The notes: generated by a model from the sequence alone, not told the origin. Shown: positions 30,801-39,473, counted from the stretch's first letter. The stretch is 64,000 nt of DNA from CALVUJ01 sp045119835 (GCA_045119835.1 JBGVED010000022.1:173948-237947); one strand, 5' to 3'. A program made the numbers and translations.

Positions 30801-31416
30801 CGTTAGCAGTATTGCTTACTTCGGAACGTATAGCTCCTGCAGTTTGTTCTATTTTAGAATTTAATTCGTTAGCGGTATTATTCACTTCGGAACGTATAGC
30901 TCCTGTGGTTTGTTCTATTTTAGAATTCAATCCAGCCTCTAAATTTTCAATCTTTGAAGTTATACTATCAGTTGTTTGCGTTATACTGCTAGACAAATTA
31001 TTATTTGCATCTCTTACTTCACTTCTAATAGCGTTGGCTGTTTGTTCTATTTTGCTAGATAAACCATTGTTTACATCATTTACTTCGCTTCTTATTTCAT
31101 CGGCTGTTTGTTCTATTTTTGTATTAGTATTGTTTTCTAAATCTTTTATTTCTGTTCTTATCTCATCTGCAGTTACTCTAATAAGTGATTCTACTTTTTC
31201 AAGTCTTCCTATTTCATCCCACATATTATTTCCAAGATATTGATGATAAGTTTCATCTTCTAATACAAAAACAGTTAATCCATAACAAGCTATACCTTCT
31301 TCCACTAAAGTATTTAAATCAGATTTCTTTTCTACTGTAGATCTTGCATCTAGAGGCATATCGGCACCTAAATCAAAACCTACGGAAATAGGAATTCCTC
31401 TACCTATATTGCTCAT
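27817..31416 (-). CDS. Tail fibre with 22-residue repeats and beta-helix-like tip (1,199 aa)
   Basis: After a ~75-residue globular head come about 23 copies of a 22-residue repeat of the type NSKIEQTAGAIRSEV..., spanning residues ~80-580. This looks like a long trimeric coiled coil as in Gp58-type tail proteins. Residues ~600-720 are a DGSTFKGKVYMNGG / GAITSTKLSADAITGK beta region, as in fibre shafts. The C-terminal ~450 residues are Gly/Ser/Cys-rich and beta-helix-like (FNGHTVYGFIYCYGA), a likely receptor-binding tip. The first ATG (31422) abuts AGGAGG; the ATG at 31416 has proper spacing and is chosen. It is the last of four consecutive fibre genes. Confidence 0.8.
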   Translation of the reverse strand: MSNIGRGIPISVGFDLGADMPLDARSTVEKKSDLNTLVEEGIACYGLTVFVLEDETYHQYLGNNMWDEIGRLEKVESLIRVTADEIRTEIKDLENNTNTKIEQTADEIRSEVNDVNNGLSSKIEQTANAIRSEVRDANNNLSSSITQTTDSITSKIENLEAGLNSKIEQTTGAIRSEVNNTANELNSKIEQTAGAIRSEVSNTANELNSKIEQTAGTIRSEVNNTVNGLNSKIEQTAGAIRSEVSDAVNGINSKITQTESQIRSEIKTVDDKLSSSIAQTADAIRTEIRNADTNLNSKIEQTASQIRSEVSTLDNKLSSSITQTSTSVTAQITDLQNNLNSRITQTAGEIRSEVEAVDNKLTSSISQTASAIRSEVKNADDKLASSITQTAEEMNTKMTAMDNKLTSSITQTATSLTSQINDYYLNTSSVITQTAKEIRTEIADVDKSLHSSLTQTAALLRVEMEDLEKDTINIIEAKADLFRTEIKDNKEQLESQIKQTSSEIRAEITNKEKNLDSKIEQTAEAIRSEVTDANNATNSRITQTANAIRQELTDVNNGLSSRITQTAQDFTAMFQDGYEFGITKVNKDGITVSHSGYNGYTSMKATGFYVNDGKEDVVSITKDGSTFKGKVYMNGGQVPSDYITGKLKAGQIDADAITTTHIKAGSINADKIATGAITSTKLSADAITGKTITGGSITGTTINNGNGTFSVDANGNLTAKNASISGKITGSTFSSNNDEFMVLEDGTVKSQSLVIEDLIRTTTLNVDEINNPAYPQCLYEATKVYIDENATDEQASKIWQDGGVYQSVAHMLSYAPRNLGGYTLTINLQSNINSNISLSWFHSGQVNIEFNGHTVYGFIYCYGASMVYRLYGQFNGQSADADPGFVMPYKGKVSGSYTYGVYFQYCQFAINNISIYSDKVNGTMSGGVYADRGARGCIFKVNAMGDMRYLVRADYGSHVYVSKSTGRCNNATFCASTGGIICLNSNETQAGTSASNGKAYWAGAGGSILVNQTLGLDLVTFDNASNGGTNNNPGKNTEETVTVTETVKATSADTYRSTVYNNWKGDGTCRQGDYGYGDCQGCWFFGNSLYSIMNAGTVTKVVIRIKRQSGGVNSLQTMTVKSHNHTARPSGAPTYTNTIGTCSCAVGSYIDLIITDTATINKLKACKGLGLSIGSTSSPYIVCSGNCQVIITYKTTISD
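29682..31185 (-). repeat. Tandem 66-bp coding repeats in tail fibre
   Basis: About 23 consecutive degenerate units of 66 bp encode the 22-aa repeat (consensus-like NSKIEQTAxAIRSEVxxxxxxL). The units at about 30650-30960 are the most alike. There is no length drift among units, and 22 residues equals two hendecads, which fits a coiled coil of constant pitch. Confidence 0.85.
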
Positions 31417-31432
31417 AAGCATCCTCCTTTCT

Positions 31433-33073
31433 TTAGAATTTATATGTTATATTAAAATTAGTATTTTTATTTGCATTGTTTATATAAACATAATAATCAT
31501 ATACTGTTCCGTTTATAGTTATAGAAATTTCTTTGTAATCAAATGATTTTATAATTTCAAATCCATTAGTATCAGCAATTGATCTTAATAATCCATACTT
31601 TTTAGGATAAGCAAAAAACATACGTTCGTTGTTTACTGTGTAAGGAAAAGTTTTATTTCCTTTTCCAGAAACTAATTTGAATTTGGATATTATGTCATCT
31701 ACAGTAACTGTATCAATAGTAACATCTGAACCAAGTACTCCATAATATAACGGATAATAAAAATGTATAGATGGTGCGTATTTTTCACGAACTATTCCTG
31801 TACTATCCTCTACTCTTATTTTATATCTAAATTCTATATTTAATGTATCTTCAGCAAAAAATGTTTCATTTATATCAAATACGAATGTACCACCATTTTC
31901 TACATTAGTTGTTTTTGTAGTTTTAAGTTTGTCATCTATAAACAATTTTACGTTTCTTATAGGATTGCCACCGACAGTGACTTTGGCTGTCAATGATTTT
32001 ATAGTAACTGAACTATCTTTGCCTACTTCAAATACGTTTCTTGCTGGATTCATTGTTATTTCTATTGATTGCATATCAGTTGGATACAGCATCATATTTA
32101 AAATTTGATAAAGAGTTTTTCCTTCTAAGTTTGAACCTTCAGGTATCCCACCAACCTCAATGGTTGTTGTTTTAGAATTTTGACTTGCCCATTTTTCTAA
32201 TACATCTCCACGAGATCCATCCAAAGTAGCTTCTTGCACATTACCAACAAAACTGCTGGTTCTGTTCCATTTGTTTAAAACACCTTCGTCTAAAGTATCT
32301 AATACTATTTTATTATGATGTTCATGTTGTGTGTTTTCTAAGAACGAAAAATCTTCAAGGTTATGTGTATGGTCTTTATCTGCTTTATTATTTAGTTTGG
32401 TATCAATAGAATCTATTTTCTTAATTGTTTGACAAAGAGCATTGAATCTAGTTTTTAATTCATCTATTTTATGATTCATAGAAACTATTTTTTCATTATA
32501 TTCTTTGACTTTGTTTTTGCTATATTCTACATCTTTATTTAGCCCTACAATATCGTCTTCTAATGTATATAAAGTAGCGTCTTTTAGCACGCTTGTTATT
32601 TCTGATTGAGGATGTGTATGTTGTATCAACCCTGATTCTTCTATAACAAAGTCTTCTTTCTTTAAAAAAGCTGCTTCTGAATAATCTTTAAATCTATTCA
32701 ATTCACTAATTATTCTTTCGTGCATATCATTAAACATATTATTAACGAAGTCATAAGAAGTAAAATACTCTTCATTACCCAATTCTGCTTCATCTATTAA
32801 AGCTTCTACCCAGTCTTGAATAGATTCTAAATTTACTTTAGTATATCCCATGTCATTATTGAATTGACTAAGATTAGTTGGTATAGATGGTTTATTAGTT
32901 AGTTTCTCATAATCACCATTAAATTCTGCTATAAATTTCAATGCTTCAAGTACTTTTATATATTCATCTTTTGTAAGAGTTACATGTTCTTCTCCTTTTA
33001 ATGCATCTACATATTTTAAAAGGTCATCTACTTGTTGATGAGTATAATCTAGAGAATAAAATTCTTTAGCCAT
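31433..33073 (-). CDS. Tail fibre/baseplate-attached protein, paralogue 3 (546 aa)
   Basis: The N-terminal ~70 residues (FYSLDYTHQQVDDLLKYV, then LTKDEYIKVLEAL and FNGDYEKLTNKPSIP) closely resemble the heads of the two genes upstream, so this looks like a shared attachment domain. A middle coiled-coil region follows (~170-260). The C-terminus contains GKTLYQILNMMLYP and beta-sandwich-like segments (VTIKSLTAKVTVGG). Spacing of 14 bases to the gene upstream and 16 to the one downstream puts it within the fibre operon. An AAGGAGG site precedes the ATG. Likely a fibre subunit; no enzyme motif seen. Confidence 0.7.
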   Translation of the reverse strand: MAKEFYSLDYTHQQVDDLLKYVDALKGEEHVTLTKDEYIKVLEALKFIAEFNGDYEKLTNKPSIPTNLSQFNNDMGYTKVNLESIQDWVEALIDEAELGNEEYFTSYDFVNNMFNDMHERIISELNRFKDYSEAAFLKKEDFVIEESGLIQHTHPQSEITSVLKDATLYTLEDDIVGLNKDVEYSKNKVKEYNEKIVSMNHKIDELKTRFNALCQTIKKIDSIDTKLNNKADKDHTHNLEDFSFLENTQHEHHNKIVLDTLDEGVLNKWNRTSSFVGNVQEATLDGSRGDVLEKWASQNSKTTTIEVGGIPEGSNLEGKTLYQILNMMLYPTDMQSIEITMNPARNVFEVGKDSSVTIKSLTAKVTVGGNPIRNVKLFIDDKLKTTKTTNVENGGTFVFDINETFFAEDTLNIEFRYKIRVEDSTGIVREKYAPSIHFYYPLYYGVLGSDVTIDTVTVDDIISKFKLVSGKGNKTFPYTVNNERMFFAYPKKYGLLRSIADTNGFEIIKSFDYKEISITINGTVYDYYVYINNANKNTNFNITYKF

Positions 33074-33087
33074 GACATACCTCCTTT

Positions 33088-34821
33088 CTATACTATTTTA
33101 TTTCCCATAGCATCAACCCAATTTTCTCCATCAAACCATATCGGTTGTTTAAGAGTTGTATCAAAATAACATTGACCTTCTTTAGGGTTTTCTGGTCTAT
33201 TAGCAGATGGCATAGGATCACTAATTCTTTTTTCAAATTCTTCAATTGTTAAATAAGAATTCATATCTATATCAGGCGCATCAGTTATTACATAAAGCAC
33301 ACCGACTGCTAAGTTATCATTATCTACTAATTCTTTATATTTACTAGCAGAGATTTGTTCGAATTTTAATCCGTCAAGTCTTTCATCTAAAATTTCTAAA
33401 AGCTTTGCTTGTGTAATTACTGTTAAATCTTTTAATACATCATTTACTCTATCAGCTAATTGTTCTCCTGTTACAAATGTACTTTTATCTTGCTCATAAG
33501 AAGGAGCATTAGTTATTATATATACTAAACCATCTATTTCTTTTTCCTCTTCTGATAAAGCATTGAATTCTTCTTGTGTGATAGGTTTAAATGATAGTCC
33601 TCCCAATCGTTCTTCCAATTCTGCTTTATCTATTGAACCATCTTCGCTACATTTAATAAAAAGATCTATTTCGTCTTTAGTATAGAAATCTTTATTTATT
33701 AAATCACTTAATGAACTGTTTTCTATTTCTTGTTTAATTAATTTTTTTGCTTCAACACTATCTAATTTATCATTCCATCTATCTATATCTTCTTTTTGAA
33801 TACTATTAAGATCTTCGTAATTTCCATGTTCATGTTCTTGTTTTCCTGCTTGCAATAAATGTTGTTGAGCAAGTAAACTTTTTATTTGAGACAAAGTTCT
33901 GTAGTCTATTAATGTTTTATTTTTTTCTTTATCTACTTTCATATCTAGATATCTTAATAGCCCATCTATTTCATTTAAACTATGAGCATGTCCAACTAAA
34001 GCTCTTTGTTCTAAATCCATTAGATATTGTTCTAATAAAACATAATTACTTAGACTTTCTTTTAAATCATTTATACAAATTAATACTTCTTCTGTTGTTG
34101 TATAATTGTCTTTTATTTTTGTTATTTCATTTTTAAGTCCTTTTATATGATCTAACGTAGCTTTATGATTCCAAGCATCAATATCTTCTTGTTTAATAGA
34201 AAAAACATGTTTTGGACATGGATGTTGTATATGACTATTTATCTTATCTAAAAGATATCTTTCTTTTAAATGAACTTCAAAATTATAAAGTTCACCTTCG
34301 AAATTTTCTATATCTTTTGTACTGTGTTTATGATTTATATCTGCCTTAGTTTCTGTTAATTCAGTTGTTTTAATTTCTTGTTCGTTCAAGAGATTGATAA
34401 CTTCATCTAGTTCTGCTCTCAATGCTTTTTTAAATTCTTCATCAAGAACAACTAATCCATCTTCTAAATTGACTACAAAATCATAATAGTTCTCTACACG
34501 AGCTTCTAGATCTGCTATCAATTCTTCTATATTGGAGTCTATCTTTTGTTGATCTTCTAATGCTTTATTGATGGCATCTATACAGCCTGTCAAATAATTT
34601 TTATCGTATTCATGTTTCTTTAATAATACTTCATATGATTCTTTATTTTCTTTTATAGTTTCTAAAGCTTGATCTATTTTAGATAGCCCAATAGTTACAA
34701 ATAAATGTTGATACTCTTCTTCTGTAAGAACTTTGTATTTTTCTATTTTACTTAACAATAAATTAATTTCAGTGTGATCATAATTTAATGAGTGATATTT
34801 TTTAGTACTCAAATTAATCAA
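33088..34821 (-). CDS. Tail fibre protein, paralogue 2 (577 aa)
   Basis: The head (YHSLNYDHTEINLLLSKI, LTEEEYQHLFVTIGL) matches the heads of both neighbouring fibre genes. Long helical, Glu/Lys-rich stretches with HKH/HEH phrases follow (residues ~40-370). The C-terminus contains two related blocks (FKPITQEEFNALSEEEKE...VYIITNAPS and FEQISASKYKELVDND...VLYVITDAPD). The end motif is RPENPKEGQCYFDTT...PIWFDGENWVDAMG. That end motif is shared with the 590-aa gene upstream and is common at the ends of phage fibre proteins. Role: fibre shaft or adaptor. Confidence 0.7.
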   Translation of the reverse strand: MINLSTKKYHSLNYDHTEINLLLSKIEKYKVLTEEEYQHLFVTIGLSKIDQALETIKENKESYEVLLKKHEYDKNYLTGCIDAINKALEDQQKIDSNIEELIADLEARVENYYDFVVNLEDGLVVLDEEFKKALRAELDEVINLLNEQEIKTTELTETKADINHKHSTKDIENFEGELYNFEVHLKERYLLDKINSHIQHPCPKHVFSIKQEDIDAWNHKATLDHIKGLKNEITKIKDNYTTTEEVLICINDLKESLSNYVLLEQYLMDLEQRALVGHAHSLNEIDGLLRYLDMKVDKEKNKTLIDYRTLSQIKSLLAQQHLLQAGKQEHEHGNYEDLNSIQKEDIDRWNDKLDSVEAKKLIKQEIENSSLSDLINKDFYTKDEIDLFIKCSEDGSIDKAELEERLGGLSFKPITQEEFNALSEEEKEIDGLVYIITNAPSYEQDKSTFVTGEQLADRVNDVLKDLTVITQAKLLEILDERLDGLKFEQISASKYKELVDNDNLAVGVLYVITDAPDIDMNSYLTIEEFEKRISDPMPSANRPENPKEGQCYFDTTLKQPIWFDGENWVDAMGNKIV

Positions 34822-34838
34822 ATCCTTTCTACAAGAAC

Positions 34839-36611
34839 TTAACCAACTATAAATCCTAAAGAATCAACCCAGTTAGTACCATTAAAGAATATAGGTTTAT
34901 TTAGTACAACATCAAACATAAAGTCTCCTGCTTCTGGATTAGCTGGTCTATCATTTAATTCTACTAAGTTAGAAGCGTCACCGGCTTTAATTTTACAATC
35001 TCTAATAAAACCATTCATTTCTGCTAGTTCTACTCCATTACTTGTTCCATTTTTTAAGTTATTTACAGTACCACCATTTAATACTATTAAACCATTGTGT
35101 AAAACACCATCAACAGTAGTATCTTCAGTTTCTCCTCCGAAATAAACATTTTTAGCTAATCCACCGTTCATAAACACTTTAGAATCAACTACTACACCTC
35201 TATTAACTTGACTTACATAATTATAAGTTCCACTATTTAGATATAGTTCTCCGTCTAGTGTCATACCATTTGCACCACATGGGAATATGTAAGCAACGTT
35301 ACTATTATTAGCATATACTCTAGCTTTTCCTACAGAACAGTGACCACCGCCACCACCATAACATAGAGAGCAACCAGTAACTTCATTAAGTATAACTTCT
35401 GTTTCTCCAACTACGTTTTTATATGCTCCACGTTTTTCTAATTGTTTACCAGCATCTCCACCACCGATAACTTCTCTTACTTTAGAGTTTTCTACTATTA
35501 CAACAGCTTTACCTACAGAACCTTCAAAGAAGTTTCCACCGTGTACAGCAAGTAATTCAGCGTTTCTAACATGAACGTAAGTGCTTGCTAAATGTCTACT
35601 TTTATTTATATTTTTAATACCGAATCCACCAACTATTATAGTTTTAGGAATTAAGTCTTTAGGTATTATTATTTGTCTCATTCCTTCTGGAGTTGTTCCC
35701 ATATTTATAACTAATTCTTCATTTATTATTTCTGCAAATACAGGATGTCCACAAGCAAATACGTAATGTTTACTATTGAAATCCATTTCATATGGCTCAT
35801 CATCTAATAAAAGACCTCTTACTTCTGCATCATCATAATTAAATACTTTTGCAAGTCTTTCTATTTCTTCATTAGCTACAAAAGAGAATCCTTCTTTAAC
35901 GTCTGCTTTCTTTGCTACTTGCCCATTTAATTGATTGATTTCGCTTTGAACTGATTCTATCACTTCATTATCAACTTTTCCTCTTAAAGCTAATTGTAAT
36001 TCAGAATCATCGTAGTTGTCTAATCTAGATAATCTTTCTATTTCAGAATCATCTACAAGAGATTTTCCAGGTTGTACGTCCATTTTATTTTTTAACATGT
36101 CTTCAACTTCTGTTAAAATATTTTGTTTTTGTTCGTCTCCTGCTCCTTTTAAATCTTCTATTTCATTTTTTAATTCAAAATCATCATAGTTATTTACTTT
36201 AGATAATCTTTCTATCTCTTCGTTTGACATTAAAGAGAATCCTTCTTTAGCATCTAATTTTAAAGATAATAGATCTGCTATATTGTTATTCATATCTTCT
36301 AGCTGTTCTTTATCAGCTTTGTTTACTATAGCGTCTTGTATTAATGCATTAACGTTTTCTTCCGTCATTCCTCCTTCTTCTTGTTTTAATTCTATATCGA
36401 ATTCTAATTCGCTTACTTTTGTTGGTATTTGTGGAAGATTATTTAATTTATTATAATCTCCATCAAAAGTAGATATTTTATCTAGTCCTATTTCGTTAAT
36501 TAGTTTTTGATATTGTTCTTTTGATAACACCATACCATCATTTATTTTTCTTAATAACTTATTTATTTCGTCGTGACCAAAGTCTAACAACACATATTTT
36601 TTATCGCTCAT
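34839..36611 (-). CDS. Tail fibre protein, paralogue 1, with Gly-rich beta-helix (590 aa)
   Basis: The frame continues upstream to 36671, but that part runs through the helicase terminator. The ATG at 36611 (MSDKKYVLLDFG) follows AAGGAGG and is chosen. The head (LDFGHDEINKLLRKI, LSKEQYQKLINEIGL) matches the two genes downstream. Three internal repeats of the type GFSL...EIERLSKVNNYDD lie at residues ~135-285. A Gly-rich, beta-helix-like region follows (YGGGGGHCSVGK, LYLNSGTYNYVSQV). The C-terminal motif RPANPEAGDFMFD...PIFFNGTNWVDSLG matches the neighbour's end. It is the first gene of the fibre operon. Confidence 0.7.
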   Translation of the reverse strand: MSDKKYVLLDFGHDEINKLLRKINDGMVLSKEQYQKLINEIGLDKISTFDGDYNKLNNLPQIPTKVSELEFDIELKQEEGGMTEENVNALIQDAIVNKADKEQLEDMNNNIADLLSLKLDAKEGFSLMSNEEIERLSKVNNYDDFELKNEIEDLKGAGDEQKQNILTEVEDMLKNKMDVQPGKSLVDDSEIERLSRLDNYDDSELQLALRGKVDNEVIESVQSEINQLNGQVAKKADVKEGFSFVANEEIERLAKVFNYDDAEVRGLLLDDEPYEMDFNSKHYVFACGHPVFAEIINEELVINMGTTPEGMRQIIIPKDLIPKTIIVGGFGIKNINKSRHLASTYVHVRNAELLAVHGGNFFEGSVGKAVVIVENSKVREVIGGGDAGKQLEKRGAYKNVVGETEVILNEVTGCSLCYGGGGGHCSVGKARVYANNSNVAYIFPCGANGMTLDGELYLNSGTYNYVSQVNRGVVVDSKVFMNGGLAKNVYFGGETEDTTVDGVLHNGLIVLNGGTVNNLKNGTSNGVELAEMNGFIRDCKIKAGDASNLVELNDRPANPEAGDFMFDVVLNKPIFFNGTNWVDSLGFIVG

Positions 36612-36645
36612 TAAAATTTCCTCCTTAAAATTTTTAAATTCAATT

Positions 36646-36675
36646 ATTATATTACTAATATTAGCAAGCAAAAAA
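36646..36675 (-). promoter_or_regulatory. Putative promoter of the tail-fibre operon
   Basis: A perfect TATAAT (minus strand, 36651-36646) lies 35 bases before the ATG of the first fibre gene and just after the helicase terminator. The -35 side is a T-run with TTTTTG and no clear consensus, so the call rests on the -10 box and the position. Confidence 0.4.
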
Positions 36676-36695
36676 ATAAGAGCATAAGAGCTCTT
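36670..36695 (-). terminator. Rho-independent terminator of the primase/helicase operon
   Basis: On the minus strand AAGAGC-TCTTAT-GCTCTT is followed by ATTTTTTT. The stem starts at the helicase stop codon. Confidence 0.75.
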
Positions 36696-37768
36696 TATAT
36701 TTGATAAACTAAAGCATTAAATCTTTTAGCATCATCTTCATCACACTCTATAGCTTTACTATATTCAGGTGAGAAGTAACAGAATGTTCTGCCTTTATAT
36801 GAACTTATTTTATTCTTAGCCCAATCTAATTCTAGAATAGGTTGTTTAGGTGCATCTTCACTAACACCTCTAGAATATATTTTAGCCGCTTCTTTGTTTC
36901 TAGATACATCATTATAAACTAAATATATAACATCTGCTTCATATTCTAATCTATTAGAATCTTTTAGATCTTGAGTATCCGGTCTTCTGTTACCATTAAG
37001 TTTTCTTAAATGCATAGTACTCATTACTATAATATCAAGTTCAACTGATATATCTTTAAGGAAACGAGAAGCTGTATCTACTTTTTCATTTTCTGATAAA
37101 GACATCTCTGTAAAGTTTATATCTTTTAATCCATCTACTGCCACTACTATATTGGCTTCTTCATCTAAAGATTTAACATAGTTATATATTTGATGAATAG
37201 ATTGTCTTAAATCTTTATCTGATTTAATATCTTGAGAATCAAGTACCATCATTTTATTAGATTGAGATTTTAGTTTATCTATACCTTCTTTTCTCTTATC
37301 TAATTGTTGTGCGATGTGTACAGCATCTGGATGATGTTCGTCTACCATTTTTTGAAATCTTCCTGGCTTAGCTACTAAACTTATAGGTAATGATTCTCTC
37401 ATTGCTACTATTCTAGGAAGTACTTTATTCTTATTATCATCTAATGAATAATATACACCGAATAATTTATTCTCAGGACACATAACCATATCTTCTAATA
37501 TATTTATCATAGCTGCTGTTTTACCATGATTAGCAAGTCCTGCGAATATATACAAACCACTATCCCAACCTTCAAGTCCGTTTGTTAAAGAAGGAAAACT
37601 TGGAGTTTTATATCCTTCTTTTTTATTCCAAGCTCTGTCTTCAAATACATCAAGTGATTCAGCTAGACAATTAAAATAATCTATTGCACATACTTTATCA
37701 TCTGTATCTTCTAATAACTCAACATCTACTCTATCACTTTTAATTAAATCATATATTTTATTTTCCAT
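36695..37768 (-). CDS. DnaB-type replicative DNA helicase
   Basis: The 357-aa protein is a RecA-fold helicase core. Walker A is AGLANHGKT (residues ~77-84). The Walker B-like segment VVAVDGLKDI follows, then the sensor-like VMSTMHLRKL and the DnaB-typical QDLKDSNRLEYEADVIYLVYND. It would unwind DNA at the fork as a hexamer, powered by NTPs. It lacks most of the usual N-terminal primase-interaction domain, as in short phage helicases. The ATG pair at 37771/37768 follows AAGGGGAG; the second has the better spacer. An upstream extension to 37807 would overlap the primase and is not used. It is the last gene of the 197-aa/primase/helicase operon. Confidence 0.85.
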   Translation of the reverse strand: MENKIYDLIKSDRVDVELLEDTDDKVCAIDYFNCLAESLDVFEDRAWNKKEGYKTPSFPSLTNGLEGWDSGLYIFAGLANHGKTAAMINILEDMVMCPENKLFGVYYSLDDNKNKVLPRIVAMRESLPISLVAKPGRFQKMVDEHHPDAVHIAQQLDKRKEGIDKLKSQSNKMMVLDSQDIKSDKDLRQSIHQIYNYVKSLDEEANIVVAVDGLKDINFTEMSLSENEKVDTASRFLKDISVELDIIVMSTMHLRKLNGNRRPDTQDLKDSNRLEYEADVIYLVYNDVSRNKEAAKIYSRGVSEDAPKQPILELDWAKNKISSYKGRTFCYFSPEYSKAIECDEDDAKRFNALVYQI

Positions 37769-37788
37769 CATATATCTCCCCTTATAAT

Positions 37789-38796
37789 TTATTTGTGTAT
37801 AGGACAACCTTTAACACATACATCTAAATCTTTAAATACAGTGCAACCATAAAATCTATTTTGATTTGCATTATTCATTGCTGACTTAACTGTATTTCTT
37901 ATTTCATTTTCATCTAATGGATCTTCATTCTTAGTTGCATTCCAGAATGTTATTATTTCTAATACTTCATCATATGTTTTTCCTATTTGAAATAAACTAT
38001 TTGCTAAAGCAACTGTTGTGTTATTTCTACAACCTTTAGCACAACCATGATTTAATATATATTGAACACATGGTAAAAGCTCTCTACGTTGTATAAATTC
38101 TTTAGCCAATTTAGCATTTATTTTAGCTTTTTCTTCTGCATCTATTCTCTCTATTAGTTCATCAAATGCCATTCTAGCTTTCTCATTATATTTGTACATT
38201 CTAGGTATATTAGGTTTAGTTTTACTAGCATATTTTTTAAGTTCTTCATAAGTATTCATAGATTTAATTTTGTCATATGATATAGGCACTTTATATAATC
38301 CTGTTTTATGATTGATTGTATTAGGAACTCTAAATAATCTTTTAGAATCATATATCTTTGTATCTACTGATTTATTTATTGTATATGTTTTTAATTCTGT
38401 AGCTATCTTTTTATAATATTTATTTATATCTCTAGAGGGTTTGAATCCAAATATTTTATGATTTATTAATATATGAAATCCTTTTGAACCACTAAAATAT
38501 AATTCTATATCTTTATCCTCTAAATAGAATAATGTTTTTAATCTTCTTATCACTAATAATAAATCTTGTTTTATTTTTATAAAGTTGTTTTCTATATCAT
38601 CTATATCTAAGTCTAAATATAATGGAGCTATAAAGTTAGCAGTATTTTGGTCTGTACTATCGTATTTATATATTGTACTGTATATATCTCCATCAAATTG
38701 TTTTATACTAGATTTTAAATCTTTTGAATCTATAAATATATTTCTAGTAAAGTATCCATTCTTTTGTCCACCTATTTCTATTATGTTGCAATTCAT
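37789..38796 (-). CDS. Archaeo-eukaryotic-type (AEP) primase with C-terminal Cys-rich PriCT-like domain
   Basis: Residues ~1-180 have the AEP motifs: hhhDhD as LYLDLDID (D62, D64), SGSKGFHI (S102-H108) and an hD-type site VDTKIYDSKRLFRVPN (D145, R153/R156). The C-terminal ~100 residues contain CRNNTTVALANSLF and PLDENEIRNTVKSAM, as in PriCT domains. They also contain cysteines (HGCAKGC, YGCTVF, VCVKGCP) that could hold zinc or an Fe-S cluster. It would make primers for the DnaE polymerase and is adjacent to the DnaB-type helicase. It overlaps the upstream gene by 4 bases, with GGAGG before the ATG. No helicase domain is fused. A primase-polymerase activity is possible. Confidence 0.8.
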   Translation of the reverse strand: MNCNIIEIGGQKNGYFTRNIFIDSKDLKSSIKQFDGDIYSTIYKYDSTDQNTANFIAPLYLDLDIDDIENNFIKIKQDLLLVIRRLKTLFYLEDKDIELYFSGSKGFHILINHKIFGFKPSRDINKYYKKIATELKTYTINKSVDTKIYDSKRLFRVPNTINHKTGLYKVPISYDKIKSMNTYEELKKYASKTKPNIPRMYKYNEKARMAFDELIERIDAEEKAKINAKLAKEFIQRRELLPCVQYILNHGCAKGCRNNTTVALANSLFQIGKTYDEVLEIITFWNATKNEDPLDENEIRNTVKSAMNNANQNRFYGCTVFKDLDVCVKGCPIHK

Positions 38797-39386
38797 ATTA
38801 ATTCCTCCCTATATACCACTTTAGGCTTATAACATAATATATACGATTCAAGATATTCATATGTTTGTTGAGCCCAATTTTTTAGATCTAATGGATTACA
38901 TATCTTAATTTCATTAGCTACTGTATAATCTATTATATATAATATAAAATCTACCGTATGCATATTGTTAAATTTATAGTCGTTGAGTATATGTTTAAAA
39001 GCACCTATATCTCTTTTTGTATTTCTAAATTGAATTGGTACGGATAATTTATTGTAGTAGTATTCTAATAAATCATCCATTGTATATCTATATTTCATTT
39101 CTAAATAATATGGTTGCTTTTCTACTCTTCCTGTCTCAGGATCATAGTATCCTGGTTTAGAATGTATTTGTAATTCATTATGATAATATACAGAATCATC
39201 AGATGTCATTATTAATGAATCTTCATGTATTAAATCATCAACATTAAGTTTATTGTCCAACATGATATTTCTAGCTTCTTTTTCGGAATAACCGTTATCC
39301 ATTAATCGTTGGTATTGTATTTCTAACAATGACAAAACTTTATCTGATGGTTCAGCCCCAAAACATATCTCGTATATTTTTTTCAT
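38793..39386 (-). CDS. Unknown protein of the replication operon (197 aa)
   Basis: First gene after a TACGTA-type promoter, overlapping the primase start by 4 bases, so it is probably co-translated with the primase and helicase. The N-terminal part is helical (SLLEIQYQRLMDNGYSEKEARNIM). The C-terminal half (FKHILNDYKFNNMHTVDFILYIIDY) is helical and hydrophobic, resembling small helicase-loader or primase-accessory proteins only in size and position. No Walker motif or zinc site is visible. RBS AAGGAG lies 8 bases before the ATG. A helicase loader is a guess based on context. Confidence 0.6.
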   Translation of the reverse strand: MKKIYEICFGAEPSDKVLSLLEIQYQRLMDNGYSEKEARNIMLDNKLNVDDLIHEDSLIMTSDDSVYYHNELQIHSKPGYYDPETGRVEKQPYYLEMKYRYTMDDLLEYYYNKLSVPIQFRNTKRDIGAFKHILNDYKFNNMHTVDFILYIIDYTVANEIKICNPLDLKNWAQQTYEYLESYILCYKPKVVYREELI

Positions 39387-39409
39387 ACTCTCATCTCCTT
39401 ACATTAATT

Positions 39410-39438
39410 AATATATGCTATACGTATGATACGTACAA
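39410..39438 (-). promoter_or_regulatory. Promoter with doubled TACGTA motif (replication operon)
   Basis: Minus strand: TTGTAC (39438-39433), 17-bp spacer, TATATT (39415-39410). The -35 and spacer contain TACGTAT-CA-TACGTAT, a direct repeat of a palindromic word, which looks like an operator. It lies right after the endolysin terminator and about 24 bases before the 197-aa gene. Confidence 0.6.
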
Positions 39439-39446
39439 CGAAATAA

Positions 39447-39473
39447 ATAAAAAAGTAGGAGAAAATCTCCTAC
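39447..39473 (-). terminator. Rho-independent terminator of endolysin
   Basis: Minus strand stem GTAGGAGA/TCTCCTAC with a TTT loop, followed by TTTTTTATTTATTT. The endolysin stop codon TAG is inside the stem. Confidence 0.8.

Noticed and set aside
29682..31185. Regular 66-bp repeats, checked as a CRISPR array
   Set aside because: No unique spacers; the units are contiguous, in frame and encode the fibre coiled coil.
30737..31243. A 168-codon open frame on the plus strand
   Set aside because: It is the antisense image of the 66-bp fibre repeats, has no ribosome binding site and is repetitive for that reason.
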